Source of the DNA: Bacteroidia bacterium
Lineage (GTDB): Bacteria; Bacteroidota; Bacteroidia; 2-12-FULL-35-15
Assembly: GCA_030654175.1 (NCBI GenBank)
Contig: JAURXZ010000033.1
Coordinates: 62,001 to 126,000, forward strand
Direction: 5' to 3'
Length of the DNA stretch: 64,000 bases
Part shown: positions 41,393 to 51,967 of the stretch, in pieces
Layout: the number at the start of each line of letters is the position of its first letter
Position numbering within the stretch: the first letter of the stretch is position 1
Position numbers and translations under genes: made by a program
Notes under the pieces: generated by a model
The model's input: only the letters and a program-made list of their open reading frames with translations
Told to the model about the DNA's origin: nothing
Databases searched by the model: none

Positions 41393-43972
41393 TTACTCCT
41401 CAGTATTATCGTCAACACCCTTAACATCTGTTCCTGTCTCAGTATCATCAGAAGCACCCGTTTCAGATGTTCCTTCAGTAGCTTCACCTTCTGCTCCGCT
41501 TTCAGCACCAGCTACTTCTTCAATAACCTCTTCCATATCCACTTTACTAACAGCAGCTATTTCATCGGTTGCTTTCAGATTAATTAAACGAACACCTTGT
41601 GTAGCACGGCCAATAACACGTAATTCTGCAACTGCCAAACGAATAATGATACCTGATTTATTGATGATCATTAAACCATCTTTATCCGTAACATCTTTAA
41701 TAGCAATTAAATTACCTGTTTTTTCGGTTATGTTAATGGTTTTCACACCTTTACCACCACGTTTAGTAACTCGGTATTCTTCTATATCTGAACGTTTACC
41801 GTATCCTTTTTCCGAAACCACCATTACATTGCTCAACTGATCAGGCATTGCGATCATACCGATCACTTCATTGCCTTTTTCATCTCCGATATTGATACCA
41901 CGCACACCTGAAGCATTTCTACCCATAGGGCGAACATTGGCTTCGTTAAAGCGTACTACTTTACCGGCCTTAGAAGCAAGCATGATCTCATTGGTTCCAT
42001 TTGTTAATAAAACTTCTAATAAAGCATCCCCTTCTCTCACAGTAATGGCATTGATACCATTCTGACGAGGACGTGAATAAGCTTCTAAAGTTGTTTTTTT
42101 GATGATACCATTTTTGGTACACATGATAATAAAATTATTAGCAATGTAATCAGTATCAGTCAAGTCTTTCACATTGATATACGCTTTCACTTTATCAGTT
42201 GGAGGTATATTTATTAAGTTTTGGATAGCTCTTCCTTTAGATTGACGTGTTCCTTCCGGAACCTCGAATGCACGCATCCAGAAACAACGACCTTGTTCGG
42301 TGAACAACAACAAGTAATTATGTGTTGATGCAATGAACAAATGTTCAATAAAATCTTCGTCACGGGTGGTGCTTCCTTTTGCTCCTTTTCCACCGCGAGC
42401 CTGTGTACGATATTCAGATAATAAAGTACGCTTGATGTAACCCATGTGAGAAATAGTGATCACCACTTCTTCATTGGCGATCATATCTTCCATTTTAAAG
42501 TCGCCCGATGCATATACGATCTCAGTTTTACGAACGTCACCGTATTTGTCTCTTATTTCAATAAGCTCGTCTTTAATTATTTGCATTCTCATGCCCTCAT
42601 CACTCAAAACCAATCTTAAATGATCAATTAATTTCATCAATTCTGCATACTCTGCTTTTATCTTATCTCTCTCTAAACCAGTTAGTACACGTAAGCGCAT
42701 TTCAAGTATCGCTTTAGATTGAAGTTCACTCAATCCGAAGTTACTCATCAAGCCATCTTGTGCTTCACTTGGTGTTGAAGATGCACGGATTAATTTAATT
42801 ACCTCATCTAAATGATCAAGCGCAATTAAGTAACCTTCTAAGATATGTGCACGCTTTTCGGCCTGGATCAATTCGAATTTGGTTCTGCGAACAACCACGT
42901 CATGACGATGTGCCACAAAATGAATGATCATGTCCTTCAAATTCAACATCATCGGACGACCGCCAACCAATGCAATATTATTTACACTGAACGATGTTTG
43001 AAGCTCGGTATATTTGAATAAGTTATTTAATACCACATTGGTAATGGCATCACGTTTTATTTCATACACAATACGCATCCCGTCTCTATCCGATTCATCG
43101 CGGATATCGGAAATGCCCTCTATTTTTTTATCATTGATCAAATCAGCAGTTTTACGGATCATTTCCGCTTTGTTGATCTGGTAAGGAATAGCGTTAACAA
43201 TAATACGTTCACGACCGTTATCAGCAATTTCCACATTGGTTTGTGCACGCATAATGATACGTCCACGTCCGGTCTCAAAAGCATCTTTCACACCTTCGTA
43301 ACCATAAATAATTCCACCTGTTGGAAAATCGGGTGCTTTAACATGCTGCATTAACCCTGCAATATCAATATCACGGTTATCAATGTATGCCATTGTAGCA
43401 TTCACAATTTCGGTTAAATTATGAGGTGGCATATTGGTAGCCATACCTACAGCAATACCGGATGCGCCATTAATCAACAAATTAGGGATACGGGTTGGCA
43501 GAACGGTAGGCTCTGTTAAACTGTCATCAAAATTGGGACGGAAGTCAACAGTATCTTTTTCGATATCATTAAGCATTTCTTCGGCAATTTTTTTCAAACG
43601 TGCCTCTGTATAACGCATTGCAGCAGGGCTATCACCATCCACAGAACCGTAGTTACCTTGTCCGTCAACCAATGGGTAACGCAAGCTCCAATCCTGGGCC
43701 ATACGTACCATGGCATCATATACAGAGGTATCACCATGTGGGTGATATTTACCAAGTACCTCACCCACAATACGGGCAGATTTTTTATGCGGTTTGTTGG
43801 ACATTACCCCCAAATCAAGCATCCCGTATAACACCCTGCGGTGAACAGGCTTTAAACCATCACGCACATCAGGTAACGCACGGGAAACAATAACTGACAT
43901 CGAATAATCGATGTAAGCCGTTTTCATTTCTTCCTCAATATCGATCCTGATAATTTTTTCTCCGTCTGCCAT
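41393..43972 (-). CDS. gyrA: DNA gyrase subunit A, 859 aa
   Basis: Type IIA topoisomerase subunit that cuts and rejoins DNA to introduce negative supercoils with GyrB. Catalytic Tyr121 in [10 protein letters not shown], the [14 protein letters not shown] (residues 77-86), GQGNYGS, and six-bladed C-terminal domain with the GyrA box as [10 protein letters not shown]. The position equal to E. coli Ser83 is Thr82 here, and the Asp87 equivalent (Asp86) is kept. The C-terminus has a long acidic Glu/Ala/Gly tail (about residues 800-859), usual in Bacteroidota. Confidence 0.97.
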   Translation of the reverse strand: MADGEKIIRIDIEEEMKTAYIDYSMSVIVSRALPDVRDGLKPVHRRVLYGMLDLGVMSNKPHKKSARIVGEVLGKYHPHGDTSVYDAMVRMAQDWSLRYPLVDGQGNYGSVDGDSPAAMRYTEARLKKIAEEMLNDIEKDTVDFRPNFDDSLTEPTVLPTRIPNLLINGASGIAVGMATNMPPHNLTEIVNATMAYIDNRDIDIAGLMQHVKAPDFPTGGIIYGYEGVKDAFETGRGRIIMRAQTNVEIADNGRERIIVNAIPYQINKAEMIRKTADLINDKKIEGISDIRDESDRDGMRIVYEIKRDAITNVVLNNLFKYTELQTSFSVNNIALVGGRPMMLNLKDMIIHFVAHRHDVVVRRTKFELIQAEKRAHILEGYLIALDHLDEVIKLIRASSTPSEAQDGLMSNFGLSELQSKAILEMRLRVLTGLERDKIKAEYAELMKLIDHLRLVLSDEGMRMQIIKDELIEIRDKYGDVRKTEIVYASGDFKMEDMIANEEVVITISHMGYIKRTLLSEYRTQARGGKGAKGSTTRDEDFIEHLFIASTHNYLLLFTEQGRCFWMRAFEVPEGTRQSKGRAIQNLINIPPTDKVKAYINVKDLTDTDYIANNFIIMCTKNGIIKKTTLEAYSRPRQNGINAITVREGDALLEVLLTNGTNEIMLASKAGKVVRFNEANVRPMGRNASGVRGINIGDEKGNEVIGMIAMPDQLSNVMVVSEKGYGKRSDIEEYRVTKRGGKGVKTINITEKTGNLIAIKDVTDKDGLMIINKSGIIIRLAVAELRVIGRATQGVRLINLKATDEIAAVSKVDMEEVIEEVAGAESGAEGEATEGTSETGASDDTETGTDVKGVDDNTEE

Positions 43973-44031
43973 TTTTTGAATTGTTGATTTTTAGATTTTA
44001 TTATTTATTTTTAAAATATCTTAATACTTAT

Positions 44032-44124
44032 TTGGGCGTGCCCTTTCGCTGCGATACAGGTCGGGCTTTCCGTTTCAAGTCCTCGCTGCGCTCCGGGCTT
44101 TCCACTGCAATCCCTCACGCAAAC
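44032..44124 (+). repeat. Interspersed palindromic repeat, family 1 copy B
   Basis: Begins TGGGCGTGCCC and ends CCACTGCAATCCCTCACGCA. The right end matches copy A (30041-30163) in reverse. Several TTCGCTGCG/CGCTGCGCTCC segments inside are self-complementary. It lies in the 512-base gap between the divergent gyrA and clpC, which otherwise holds AT-rich DNA and the clpC promoter. Confidence 0.75.
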
Positions 44125-44394
44125 AATTTATCGCTTAAAAATCTACTTTTAACCGGAAACATTAACATTTTTTTATTTTGATAATTGTTCATCAGACGAG
44201 TTAATACCTGAATTTTTGTCATATAATTTAATTAGCACAATAATTGATAATTCCTTATTAAATTTTAGGAGTTCGAAGTTACTTAATTCAGCTTTAATAT
44301 TAAAATTTTTAGATTTAATTATTAACATTTTGGCGATTATTTTTGTTGATAATTATAATTTGTGTTTAATGCAGCATTTAAATCGATAAGTACT

Positions 44395-44425
44395 TTTGAT
44401 TTCGTCTTTAAATACCTTAATTTTG
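44395..44425 (+). promoter_or_regulatory. Bacteroidetes-type promoter of clpC
   Basis: TTTG (44395-44398), 19-base spacer, TAATTTTG (44418-44425), which fits the -33/-7 consensus TTTG and TAnnTTTG of the Bacteroidetes primary sigma factor. The ATG of clpC is 60 bases downstream. Confidence 0.65.
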
Positions 44426-44484
44426 TAGGTATAATGTAATTGAAAGTTGTTTTTTACGTTAATAGAATCTAATACAGGAATAAA

Positions 44485-47022
44485 ATGGAAGCTAAATTTT
44501 CACCCAGAGTAAAGGATGTGATCACATACAGTCGCGAAGAAGCACTGCGTTTAGGTCATGATTATATAGGTACTGAACACCTTTTGCTGGGCATCATCCG
44601 CGAAGGTGAAGGGATGGCTGTACGTCTTCTTAAATCATTAGGTGTTGATTTGGGGGAATTGCGCAAAACTGTTGAAGAATCAATAGGTACAGGCAATCAC
44701 AAAGTTAGTAACCTTGCTAATATCCCCTTAATGAAGCAAGCCGAAAGAGCTTTAAAGATCACTTATCTGGAAGCAAAACTTTTTAAAAGTGCTGTTATTG
44801 GTACAGAACATTTAATACTATCGATCCTTAAGGACGAAGACAATGTAGCTACTAAATCGCTACACAAATATAAAATAGACTACGAAGTTATGAAACTAGA
44901 ACTTGAATTATCGAAATCAGATCCAAAAGCTGAATTTCCGGGTACACCACCAGATGAAGATGCTGATGATGATACATTTAGCGCAGCAAACCCTAAAAAA
45001 GGTGTTGATAGTAAATCAAAAACTCCTGTATTGGATAATTTCGGACGTGACCTTACAAGGGCTGCTGAAGAAGGTAAACTTGATCCTATTGTTGGACGTG
45101 AAAAAGAAATTGAACGCGTATCTCAGATCTTATCCCGTAGAAAGAAAAACAATCCAATATTAATTGGTGAGCCGGGTGTTGGTAAATCAGCTATTGCTGA
45201 AGGTTTGGCTTTACGTATTGTTCAGCGCAAAGTATCACGTGTATTATTTGGTAAACGTGTAGTTACCTTAGATCTTGCTTCATTGGTTGCCGGTACAAAA
45301 TACCGTGGTCAATTTGAGGAGCGTATGAAAGCAGTGATGAATGAGTTGGAAAAATCTCCTGACGTAATTTTATTTATCGATGAGATCCATACCATTATTG
45401 GTGCCGGAGGTGCTTCAGGGTCTTTAGATGCTTCCAATATGTTTAAACCGGCACTTGCTCGTGGAGAAATCCAATGTATTGGTGCCACTACTCTGGATGA
45501 GTACCGTCAGTACATCGAAAAAGATGGTGCTTTGGAAAGACGTTTTCAAAAAGTGATCATTGAACCTACTTCAATTGAAGAAACCATTGAGATCTTAAAT
45601 AATATTAAATCGAAATACGAAGATCATCACAATGTTAAATATACTGACGAAGCTATAAAAGCCTGCGTTACTTTAACATCACGTTATATTTCCGACCGCC
45701 ATTTGCCTGATAAAGCAATTGATGCTTTGGATGAAGCTGGTTCACGTGTGCACATCATCAACATTAATGTTCCAAAAAATGTTGTTGAAATTGAAAAGAA
45801 GTTAGAAGAGATCAAAGAAGAGAAAAACAAAGTTGTTCGTTCTCAAAAATATGAAGAAGCTGCCCGTTTGCGCGATACAGAGCGTCAGTTGTTAGAACAA
45901 CTGGAAGTAGCTAAAAAACAGTGGGAAGAAGACAGCAAAACCCATCGTGAAGTAGTATCTGAAGACAATGTTGCGGAAGTTGTTGCCATGATGACAGGTG
46001 TTCCTGTTCAACGTATCGCACAAAATGAAGGCGATAAGCTGATCAAAATGGCTGAACTGTTGCAAGGTAAAGTGATCGGACAGGATGATGCGGTTAAAAA
46101 AGTAGTGAAAGCTATTCAACGTAACCGTGCAGGTTTAAAAGATCCGAATAAACCAATTGGTTCATTTATTTTCCTTGGTCCTACAGGTGTTGGTAAAACT
46201 CAATTAGCTAAAATTTTATCTAAATATTTATTTGATAATGATGATGCTCTTATTCGTATCGACATGAGTGAGTATATGGAGAAGTTTGCTGTTTCACGCT
46301 TAATTGGAGCACCTCCGGGATATGTTGGATATGAAGAAGGTGGGCAGTTAACCGAAAAAGTACGTAGACGTCCTTATGCAGTTATCTTATTAGATGAGAT
46401 CGAAAAAGCGCATCCGGATGTATTTAACTTATTGTTACAGGCATTGGATGATGGACAGATGACTGATAGTTTGGGTAGAAAGATCGACTTCAAAAACACG
46501 ATCATTATCATGACATCCAATATTGGTGCACGTCAGTTGAAAGATTTTGGTCAGGGTGTTGGTTTTGCAACATCTGCTAAAATAGAAGAAACGGATGGTC
46601 ATGCAAAAGGTGTTATTGAAGGTGCTTTGAAAAAAGCTTTTGCTCCTGAATTTTTAAACAGGATTGATGATGTGGTTATATTTAATTCATTGACCCGTGA
46701 TCATATTCATGCGATCATCGATATTGAATTAGAACATTTATATGGTCGTATCAACGGATTGGGATACAATATCAAAATCTCTGATGAAGCGAAAGATTTT
46801 ATTTCTGATAAAGGTTATGATGTTCAGTTTGGTGCACGTCCGTTAAAACGTGCTATCCAGAAATATCTTGAGGATCCATTGGCGGAAGAGATCATCAAAT
46901 CTCATTTAAGCGAAGGTGATATCATTGATGTTGATTTTGACAAAGAAAAACAAGAAATAAAAATCAAGATCAGTAAACCGAAAGAAGTTAAATCAAAGAA
47001 AAGTAAAAAAGAAGAAAATTAA
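44485..47022 (+). CDS. clpC: ClpC-type AAA+ chaperone/protease ATPase, 845 aa
   Basis: Unfolds proteins for the ClpP protease. N-terminal double Clp-N domain (about 1-145), first AAA+ module with Walker A GEPGVGKS (about residue 227) and Walker B FIDEIH, UVR-type middle region ([24 protein letters not shown], split here as about 430-465), second AAA+ module with GPTGVGKT (about residue 565) and LLDEIEK, and a C-terminal D2-small domain. Lys-rich tail. The start is fixed by homology [20 protein letters not shown]. Confidence 0.96.
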   Translation: MEAKFSPRVKDVITYSREEALRLGHDYIGTEHLLLGIIREGEGMAVRLLKSLGVDLGELRKTVEESIGTGNHKVSNLANIPLMKQAERALKITYLEAKLFKSAVIGTEHLILSILKDEDNVATKSLHKYKIDYEVMKLELELSKSDPKAEFPGTPPDEDADDDTFSAANPKKGVDSKSKTPVLDNFGRDLTRAAEEGKLDPIVGREKEIERVSQILSRRKKNNPILIGEPGVGKSAIAEGLALRIVQRKVSRVLFGKRVVTLDLASLVAGTKYRGQFEERMKAVMNELEKSPDVILFIDEIHTIIGAGGASGSLDASNMFKPALARGEIQCIGATTLDEYRQYIEKDGALERRFQKVIIEPTSIEETIEILNNIKSKYEDHHNVKYTDEAIKACVTLTSRYISDRHLPDKAIDALDEAGSRVHIININVPKNVVEIEKKLEEIKEEKNKVVRSQKYEEAARLRDTERQLLEQLEVAKKQWEEDSKTHREVVSEDNVAEVVAMMTGVPVQRIAQNEGDKLIKMAELLQGKVIGQDDAVKKVVKAIQRNRAGLKDPNKPIGSFIFLGPTGVGKTQLAKILSKYLFDNDDALIRIDMSEYMEKFAVSRLIGAPPGYVGYEEGGQLTEKVRRRPYAVILLDEIEKAHPDVFNLLLQALDDGQMTDSLGRKIDFKNTIIIMTSNIGARQLKDFGQGVGFATSAKIEETDGHAKGVIEGALKKAFAPEFLNRIDDVVIFNSLTRDHIHAIIDIELEHLYGRINGLGYNIKISDEAKDFISDKGYDVQFGARPLKRAIQKYLEDPLAEEIIKSHLSEGDIIDVDFDKEKQEIKIKISKPKEVKSKKSKKEEN

Positions 47023-47055
47023 AAAAAGTCCCGCAAAATTGCGGGACTTTTTTTT
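47021..47055 (+). terminator. Terminator of clpC
   Basis: Stem AAAAAAAGTCCCGC / GCGGGACTTTTTTT with AAAATT loop immediately after the stop codon; T-run complete. Confidence 0.92.
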
Positions 47056-47129
47056 AGGGTTTATATTTAATTATGATGTATTGTATTCACACGAATAAGA
47101 AAATGTATTGATTTTCTCAATTTATTCAG

Positions 47130-47214
47130 GGCTAAAGCCCACTTAACAGTGTTTTCCAGAACCCCACCTTTAAAGGTGAGGTTAAAATGATCCATTGGGA
47201 AATGGGCTTTAGCC
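47130..47214. repeat. Interspersed inverted repeat, family 2
   Basis: Ends are the 12-bp inverted pair GGCTAAAGCCCA (47130-47141) and TGGGCTTTAGCC (47203-47214). The middle holds a near-perfect 22-bp palindrome around CACCTTTAAAGGTG (47161-47182). About 85 bases long, MITE-like or REP-like. Family 2 has one copy in the window. Confidence 0.7.
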
Positions 47215-47281
47215 ATGATATTATAAAGTATTTTTGCTATTCAATACCAATTAGTTCCCAACTAAAGTATTATGTTTATCT

Positions 47282-48538
47282 ATGAGCGATTCTATTCCTA
47301 AAATCAAACACGATCCATTTGCAGCTTTACGCATCAAAGAATTTTTGTTCTTTTTAACCACCCGATTTTTTTTAACGCTTGCTATTCAGATGCAAAGTGT
47401 AATAATTGGCTGGCAGATTTATCAACACACCAAAGATGTATTAGCCCTTGGTTTGATCGGATTAGCAGAGGCGATTCCATTTATTATTGTTTCATTGGTT
47501 TCAGGGCATGTGGCCGATTCCTTTAATCGCAAACACATTATTATTTTATTTACCTCCTTACTCATTATTTGCACCTCTACCCTACTCTATTTTTCATCAG
47601 ATAGCTCAACTATCATTCAAACCTATGGCATCACTCCCATTTTTATTGTAATTGGAGGAATTGGGGTTATACGCGGCTTTTTAGCTGCATCATTCCCTTC
47701 TTTTATGGCACAAATTATTCCCAGGGCATTATATACCAACTCATCCACCTGGAATAGTACCATCTGGCATGTTGCATCCGTTATAGGCCCGGCAGCTGGC
47801 GGTTTTATATGTGCTATTAGTTTTACAGTAGCTTATGAAGTGAATATTGTATTGATCGTTATTTCTGTACTTTCGTTTTTATTTATTGCTTCCAAACCAT
47901 TACCGAAAAAGGAAAAGAAAGAAACGTTAAAAGAAAGTTTATCAGCAGGAATAAAATTTGTTTTTGGCCACCAATTAATTTTAGGTGCGTTAACACTGGA
48001 TCTTTTTGCTGTTTTGTTTGGAGGTGCCGTGGCAATGCTTCCTGCTTATGCCGATAAAATATTACATGTGGGCTCTGTTGAATTAGGCTTTTTACGGGCA
48101 GTTCCGGCCTTAGGTGCAGTAATTATGGCACTTATAATTATCTATAAACCACCTACCAAAAATGCCGGTAGAAATTTATTCTTATCTGTTGGTGCTTTTG
48201 GAGTTGCGACCATACTATTTGGTATTTCCACCAATTTTTATCTGTCCTTATTTTTTCTTTTTCTTACCGGTGCATTCGACAATGTAAGTGTGGTGATACG
48301 TCATACTATTTTACAACTTTCTACACCGGATTCGATGCGGGGCCGTGTTTCGGCTGTAAATAGTATATTTATTGGTTCTTCAAATGAAATTGGCGCCTTT
48401 GAATCGGGTGTTGCAGCAAGTGCAATGGGATTAAAAGCATCCGTAGCTTTTGGCGGAATTATGACAATACTAATAGTTGCTGTTACCGCTAAAATTGCTC
48501 CTAAATTGAGAAAATTGAATTTGGATCATGTAAAATAA
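47282..48538 (+). CDS. MFS transporter, EntS/MFS_3-like exporter, 418 aa
   Basis: Twelve predicted membrane spans, cytoplasmic loop after span 2 with GHVADSFNRKHIIIL (the MFS motif A region, GxxaDrxxRr) and the second half repeat with MRGRVSAVNSIFIGSSNEIG. It resembles the MFS_3 group of siderophore/drug exporters. The substrate cannot be told from sequence. Single-gene unit. Confidence 0.88.
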   Translation: MSDSIPKIKHDPFAALRIKEFLFFLTTRFFLTLAIQMQSVIIGWQIYQHTKDVLALGLIGLAEAIPFIIVSLVSGHVADSFNRKHIIILFTSLLIICTSTLLYFSSDSSTIIQTYGITPIFIVIGGIGVIRGFLAASFPSFMAQIIPRALYTNSSTWNSTIWHVASVIGPAAGGFICAISFTVAYEVNIVLIVISVLSFLFIASKPLPKKEKKETLKESLSAGIKFVFGHQLILGALTLDLFAVLFGGAVAMLPAYADKILHVGSVELGFLRAVPALGAVIMALIIIYKPPTKNAGRNLFLSVGAFGVATILFGISTNFYLSLFFLFLTGAFDNVSVVIRHTILQLSTPDSMRGRVSAVNSIFIGSSNEIGAFESGVAASAMGLKASVAFGGIMTILIVAVTAKIAPKLRKLNLDHVK

Positions 48539-48904
48539 TCCAGTAAATACAAGTGTCATCACATTAAAGATTTTTCAATTAAAGAATCCGGAAGATCCAC
48601 ATTAAGAATTTGTTATTCATGATAGGGTTCGACTCCAGACGGAGTCGAAGAATCTAATGGGCCTGTTTTTTTTCTGTTAAATATTAATATTTACACTGAA
48701 CAAGATGCAAGAAATTGCAGGAGCAGTGAAAAAAAAGATTATCGGTTAAAGGGTTAAATATTAGTTTTGTGCTTCGGGGCAAGTTCAATAGTGACAGAAA
48801 TTTCGGCAATTCGAAATCGAAAACTTCCTGAAGCTACAAACTGTTGGGCATGAATTTTATAAAAAAACATTGAAAATTAATTATAAATTGGAGAAACAAA
48901 AAAA
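48539..48904. other. Intergenic region with one hairpin
   Basis: 366 bases with no supported gene. It holds a perfect 9-bp hairpin TTCGACTCC/GGAGTCGAA (48628-48649), probably another chromosomal repeat or the terminator of the MFS gene. The remainder is AT-rich. Confidence 0.6.
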
Positions 48905-49669
48905 ATGAAAACTATAATTTATTCTATTTCCATTATATTCCTCACTTTTTCCCATACAATATCAGTAAAAGCTCAGGCTCTATTCGATTTGGAATCAGGA
49001 CTTGTTTTTACAGGTTATAATGATGTTCGCATTCCGGGCGATCAGGGTACACTCTTTTCTCTTAAAGATGATTTAGAAGCTGAAACAAAAATATTTTACC
49101 GTTTAAGAGCGGGTTATACAATAAAATCCCGTCATACAATTTCATTATTATTTGCGCCTCTCGAAACTAAATCAGAAGGCAGTGTCTCAAATGATATTTC
49201 CTTTGATGGAGTTGTATTTCCTGCTAATATTCAGCTTAACGGAACTTATAAATTTAATTCGTACAGGTTAACATACCGATACGATATAGTAAATAAACCC
49301 AGGATTCTTTTTGGCATAGGCTTCACTGCAAAAATCAGAGATGCTTCAATCAGCCTTTCTTCGCCTGGTCTGACTGCTGAGAAAACTAATGTGGGATTTG
49401 TACCGATTATTAATTTTAGGCTTTTGTGGAAGATTAATGATAAAATTGGACTTCTTCTGGATGGTGATGCCCTTGCAGCACCGCAAGGTAGAGCCGAAGA
49501 TGTTCTAATTGCTACAACATATAAGTTCTCCGACAATTTTGATGTTCGTGCAGGATACCGGATTCTTGAAGGTGGTGCAGATAATGATGAAGTTTACAAT
49601 TTCGCCCTATTTCATTATACTTCTGTTGGCATATCTTATACTTTTAAAAATAAATCAAAATCAAATTAA
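48905..49669 (+). CDS. Outer-membrane beta-barrel-like protein, 254 aa
   Basis: Signal peptide (MKTIIYSISIIFLTFSHTISVKAQ) followed by about eight to ten alternating strands with aromatic girdles (YRLRAGYTIKSRHTISLLFAPL, FNSYRLTYRYDI, FDVRAGYRILEG, YTSVGISYTFKN). The last residue pattern fits a barrel. No known subfamily. It lies 17 bases before tspO and may be co-transcribed. Confidence 0.75.
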   Translation: MKTIIYSISIIFLTFSHTISVKAQALFDLESGLVFTGYNDVRIPGDQGTLFSLKDDLEAETKIFYRLRAGYTIKSRHTISLLFAPLETKSEGSVSNDISFDGVVFPANIQLNGTYKFNSYRLTYRYDIVNKPRILFGIGFTAKIRDASISLSSPGLTAEKTNVGFVPIINFRLLWKINDKIGLLLDGDALAAPQGRAEDVLIATTYKFSDNFDVRAGYRILEGGADNDEVYNFALFHYTSVGISYTFKNKSKSN

Positions 49670-49686
49670 TTTTAAAAGAATTTGTT

Positions 49687-50166
49687 ATGAATAGATCCCA
49701 AATTTTTAAACTATTAGTATCACTTGCATTGCCTTTAACCTTAGGTGCAATAGCAGGCCTATATACTGCCGATGCAATACCTGGATGGTATAAAACACTG
49801 AACAGGCCATCATTCAATCCACCCGATTGGTTGTTTGGTCCTGTATGGACAACCCTTTATATACTTATGGGTATTTCGTTGTTTTTGATTTGGAAACAAA
49901 GTGCAAGCAAAGAACGGAACCTGGCAATTTTTGTCTTTTTGTTGCAACAAGCTCTTAACTTTGCTTGGAGTTTTATCTTTTTCTATTTTAACCGGATTGG
50001 CTTTGCCTTGATTGAAATTATTCTTTTATGGATAAATATTATTATAATGCTTGTTTTGTTTTATAAAATAAAGCCAATAGCCTCATATATCAATATACCT
50101 TATTTAATATGGGTAACTTTTGCAACTATTCTTAATGTGGGTTATTATTTACTCAACAGAAGCTGA
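49687..50166 (+). CDS. tspO: TspO/MBR-family membrane protein, 159 aa
   Basis: Five membrane spans and the family signature PGWYKTLNRPSFNPPDWLFGPVWTTLYILMG (about residues 31-62). It binds porphyrins/tetrapyrroles or cholesterol-like ligands in the inner or outer membrane, and is often linked to light or stress response. Length is typical. Confidence 0.93.
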   Translation: MNRSQIFKLLVSLALPLTLGAIAGLYTADAIPGWYKTLNRPSFNPPDWLFGPVWTTLYILMGISLFLIWKQSASKERNLAIFVFLLQQALNFAWSFIFFYFNRIGFALIEIILLWINIIIMLVLFYKIKPIASYINIPYLIWVTFATILNVGYYLLNRS

Positions 50167-50220
50167 TTGACTTCAAAAAGACATTAATCTAAAATAATTA
50201 ATGTTTCCTGATTAACAAAT

Positions 50221-50381
50221 AAAATTGGCGCTAACCTTTATATTATAGGGCTTTCCATATCAGAACTAAAAAAAGTAATGTATATTGAATTGAAACTTTT
50301 TATTCTAAAACATAATTTATGAAGTATTTCTATTGTATCTTCCTGCTTGTTTTATTTATCAGTAAATGCCGGCCTAAAGAG
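50221..50381 (+). repeat. 160-bp direct repeat, copy 1
   Basis: From AAAATTGGCGCTAACC to GCCGGCCTAAAGAG it matches 51808-51967 with scattered changes and a few indels. It includes the promoter region and the first roughly 20 codons of the hemerythrin-like lipoprotein gene. The two copies flank the esterase-like gene. Confidence 0.85.
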
Positions 50382-50399
50382 TTCATAATAACCCTTTAG
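50319..50399 (+). pseudogene. Truncated copy of the hemerythrin-like lipoprotein gene
   Basis: ATG at 50319 encodes MKYFYCIFLLVLFISKCRPKE, nearly identical to the start of the intact protein at 51905, then FIITL and a stop. The metal-binding part is lost. The downstream sequence does not continue the homology, so this is a broken duplicate and not a functional gene. Confidence 0.8.
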
Positions 50400-50509
50400 A
50401 AGAAATGTTTGTTTCAGAATCCCATGAATATCTTTTTAGCTCAGCTAGAAATTATTCAGATATGAAAGGAATAATAGATGTGACTATAATATGAGCTTTA
50501 ATACGAATC

Positions 50510-50555
50510 GGATTGCAAATCCTTTCAACTATTTGACAGGGATTGCTAATCCCTT
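50510..50555. repeat. Two small palindromes (GGATTGCAAATCC and AGGGATTGCTAATCCCTT)
   Basis: Two short hairpin-type sequences 15 bases apart that share GGATT-GC-(T)AATCC. This is a pattern of interspersed palindromes in Bacteroidota intergenic DNA. The 535-base gap 50,167-50,702 holds these, the direct repeat and the pseudogene. No other gene is seen. Confidence 0.6.
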
Positions 50556-50702
50556 CCAGCGGGGGCCATTGGGGCATCTCGCTTCTCAAAACAAATTATA
50601 ATTAACTTTGAAATCAGGCTTCGCAATTAAAAATATAGTAAGAAAACCTAACAAGCGCCAAGTCTGAATACATTAAGCTATTTTATTTGAAACCTTCAAA
50701 TC

Positions 50703-51803
50703 ATGAAAAAAAGCCTTCTTATTTATACGATCTTTTGCATGTCTTTTACAACTGTTTTTGCACAACTGCCTCCTGCAGCACAGGCATTGTATGACTCCGC
50801 ATTTGTTCAGGATTCTTTAATTGTTAAGTATGCCATAAACAATGGGGCACAAATAATTGCAACGCCTGATGGTAATTCGTTTTATATTAAATGGTTCCCA
50901 ACAGGTTCAACACCCTCAGCAACTCCCGTTATTGTTACACTTCATGGTTCAAGTGGTTTTGCATTTCATGAGTTTTATACCTGGCACTCTCAGGCCCAGT
51001 TGCATGGCTGTGGCATCATAGCGCTGCAATGGTATCGCCCAAATCAAAATTCACCCAACGATTATTTTCCTGACGAAACTCTTTATAGTTATATTGATTC
51101 GGCATTAACCGATATTTCTTATCCTTCGGGGAAAGCCTTCCTGCATGGATTTAGCCGAGGTTCTGCACGTTCCTATGCATTGGTATTTAATGATATACAA
51201 AGTGGAAATAATTATTTCTGTACTGTAATGTCTAATTCCGGTGGTGCCACGCCTACCTATCCTTTATATGCTCAAATTGATTCAGGACTTTATGGAAATA
51301 ATGTTTTTTTGGGGAAACACTGGAATTTGTTTTGTGGAGGTCAGGACCCTGATTCACTCACATCGGGTTGTATTGGAATGACCTATACACAAGCCTGGCT
51401 TCAGGGACAAGGGGCTATAGTTGATATATTTATTCAAGACCCAAATTTAGGTCATAATGGTTTTGTGATACAGCCGAGCTTTGCTTACAGGGATTCTATA
51501 CTGGACAATTATCTCTTGTGTTATAACGGAACATTGTCTGTTGGCAAAGAACTCAGTAAAACTAACATTACTATTTTTCCGAACCCATTTTCCACACAAA
51601 CAATTTTAAAGACAAATGGGATTTTTAAAAACGCAAGTTTAACAGTTTATAACTCATTCGGACAGCAGGTAAAACAAATAAACAATATTAAGGGAGAAAC
51701 AGTTACGCTGCATCGCGACAACTTACCAGGCGGGCTCTATTTTTTTAGATTAATTCAGGACAATAAAACCATCTCCACAAACAAACTGATAATTACGGAT
51801 TGA
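50703..51803 (+). CDS. Secreted alpha/beta hydrolase (esterase-like) with T9SS sorting domain, 366 aa
   Basis: Signal peptide MKKSLLIYTIFCMSFTTVFA. Core with nucleophile elbow GFSRGSA (Ser near 155), preceded by VIVTLHGSSG (oxyanion loop), and a candidate catalytic His in LGHNGFV. Residues of about 285-366 are a T9SS C-terminal sorting domain (ITIFPNPFSTQTIL ... LTVYNSFGQQVKQ ... GGLYFFRLI). Secreted enzyme acting outside the cell; substrate unknown. It sits between the two copies of a 160-bp direct repeat. Confidence 0.85.
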   Translation: MKKSLLIYTIFCMSFTTVFAQLPPAAQALYDSAFVQDSLIVKYAINNGAQIIATPDGNSFYIKWFPTGSTPSATPVIVTLHGSSGFAFHEFYTWHSQAQLHGCGIIALQWYRPNQNSPNDYFPDETLYSYIDSALTDISYPSGKAFLHGFSRGSARSYALVFNDIQSGNNYFCTVMSNSGGATPTYPLYAQIDSGLYGNNVFLGKHWNLFCGGQDPDSLTSGCIGMTYTQAWLQGQGAIVDIFIQDPNLGHNGFVIQPSFAYRDSILDNYLLCYNGTLSVGKELSKTNITIFPNPFSTQTILKTNGIFKNASLTVYNSFGQQVKQINNIKGETVTLHRDNLPGGLYFFRLIQDNKTISTNKLIITD

Positions 51804-51807
51804 TACG

Positions 51808-51967
51808 AAAATTGTGCTAACCTATACATTTCAATGGTTTCCATATCAGAACTAAAAAAAGTAGTGTATATTGAATTGAATCTTTTTATTCTAAAACAAA
51901 ATTTATGAAGCATTTCTGTTATATCCTTCTGCTTGTTTTATTTATAAGTCAATGCCGGCCTAAAGAG
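51808..51967 (+). repeat. 160-bp direct repeat, copy 2
   Basis: Second copy of 50221-50381, here continuous with the intact lipoprotein gene that starts at 51905. Confidence 0.85.
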
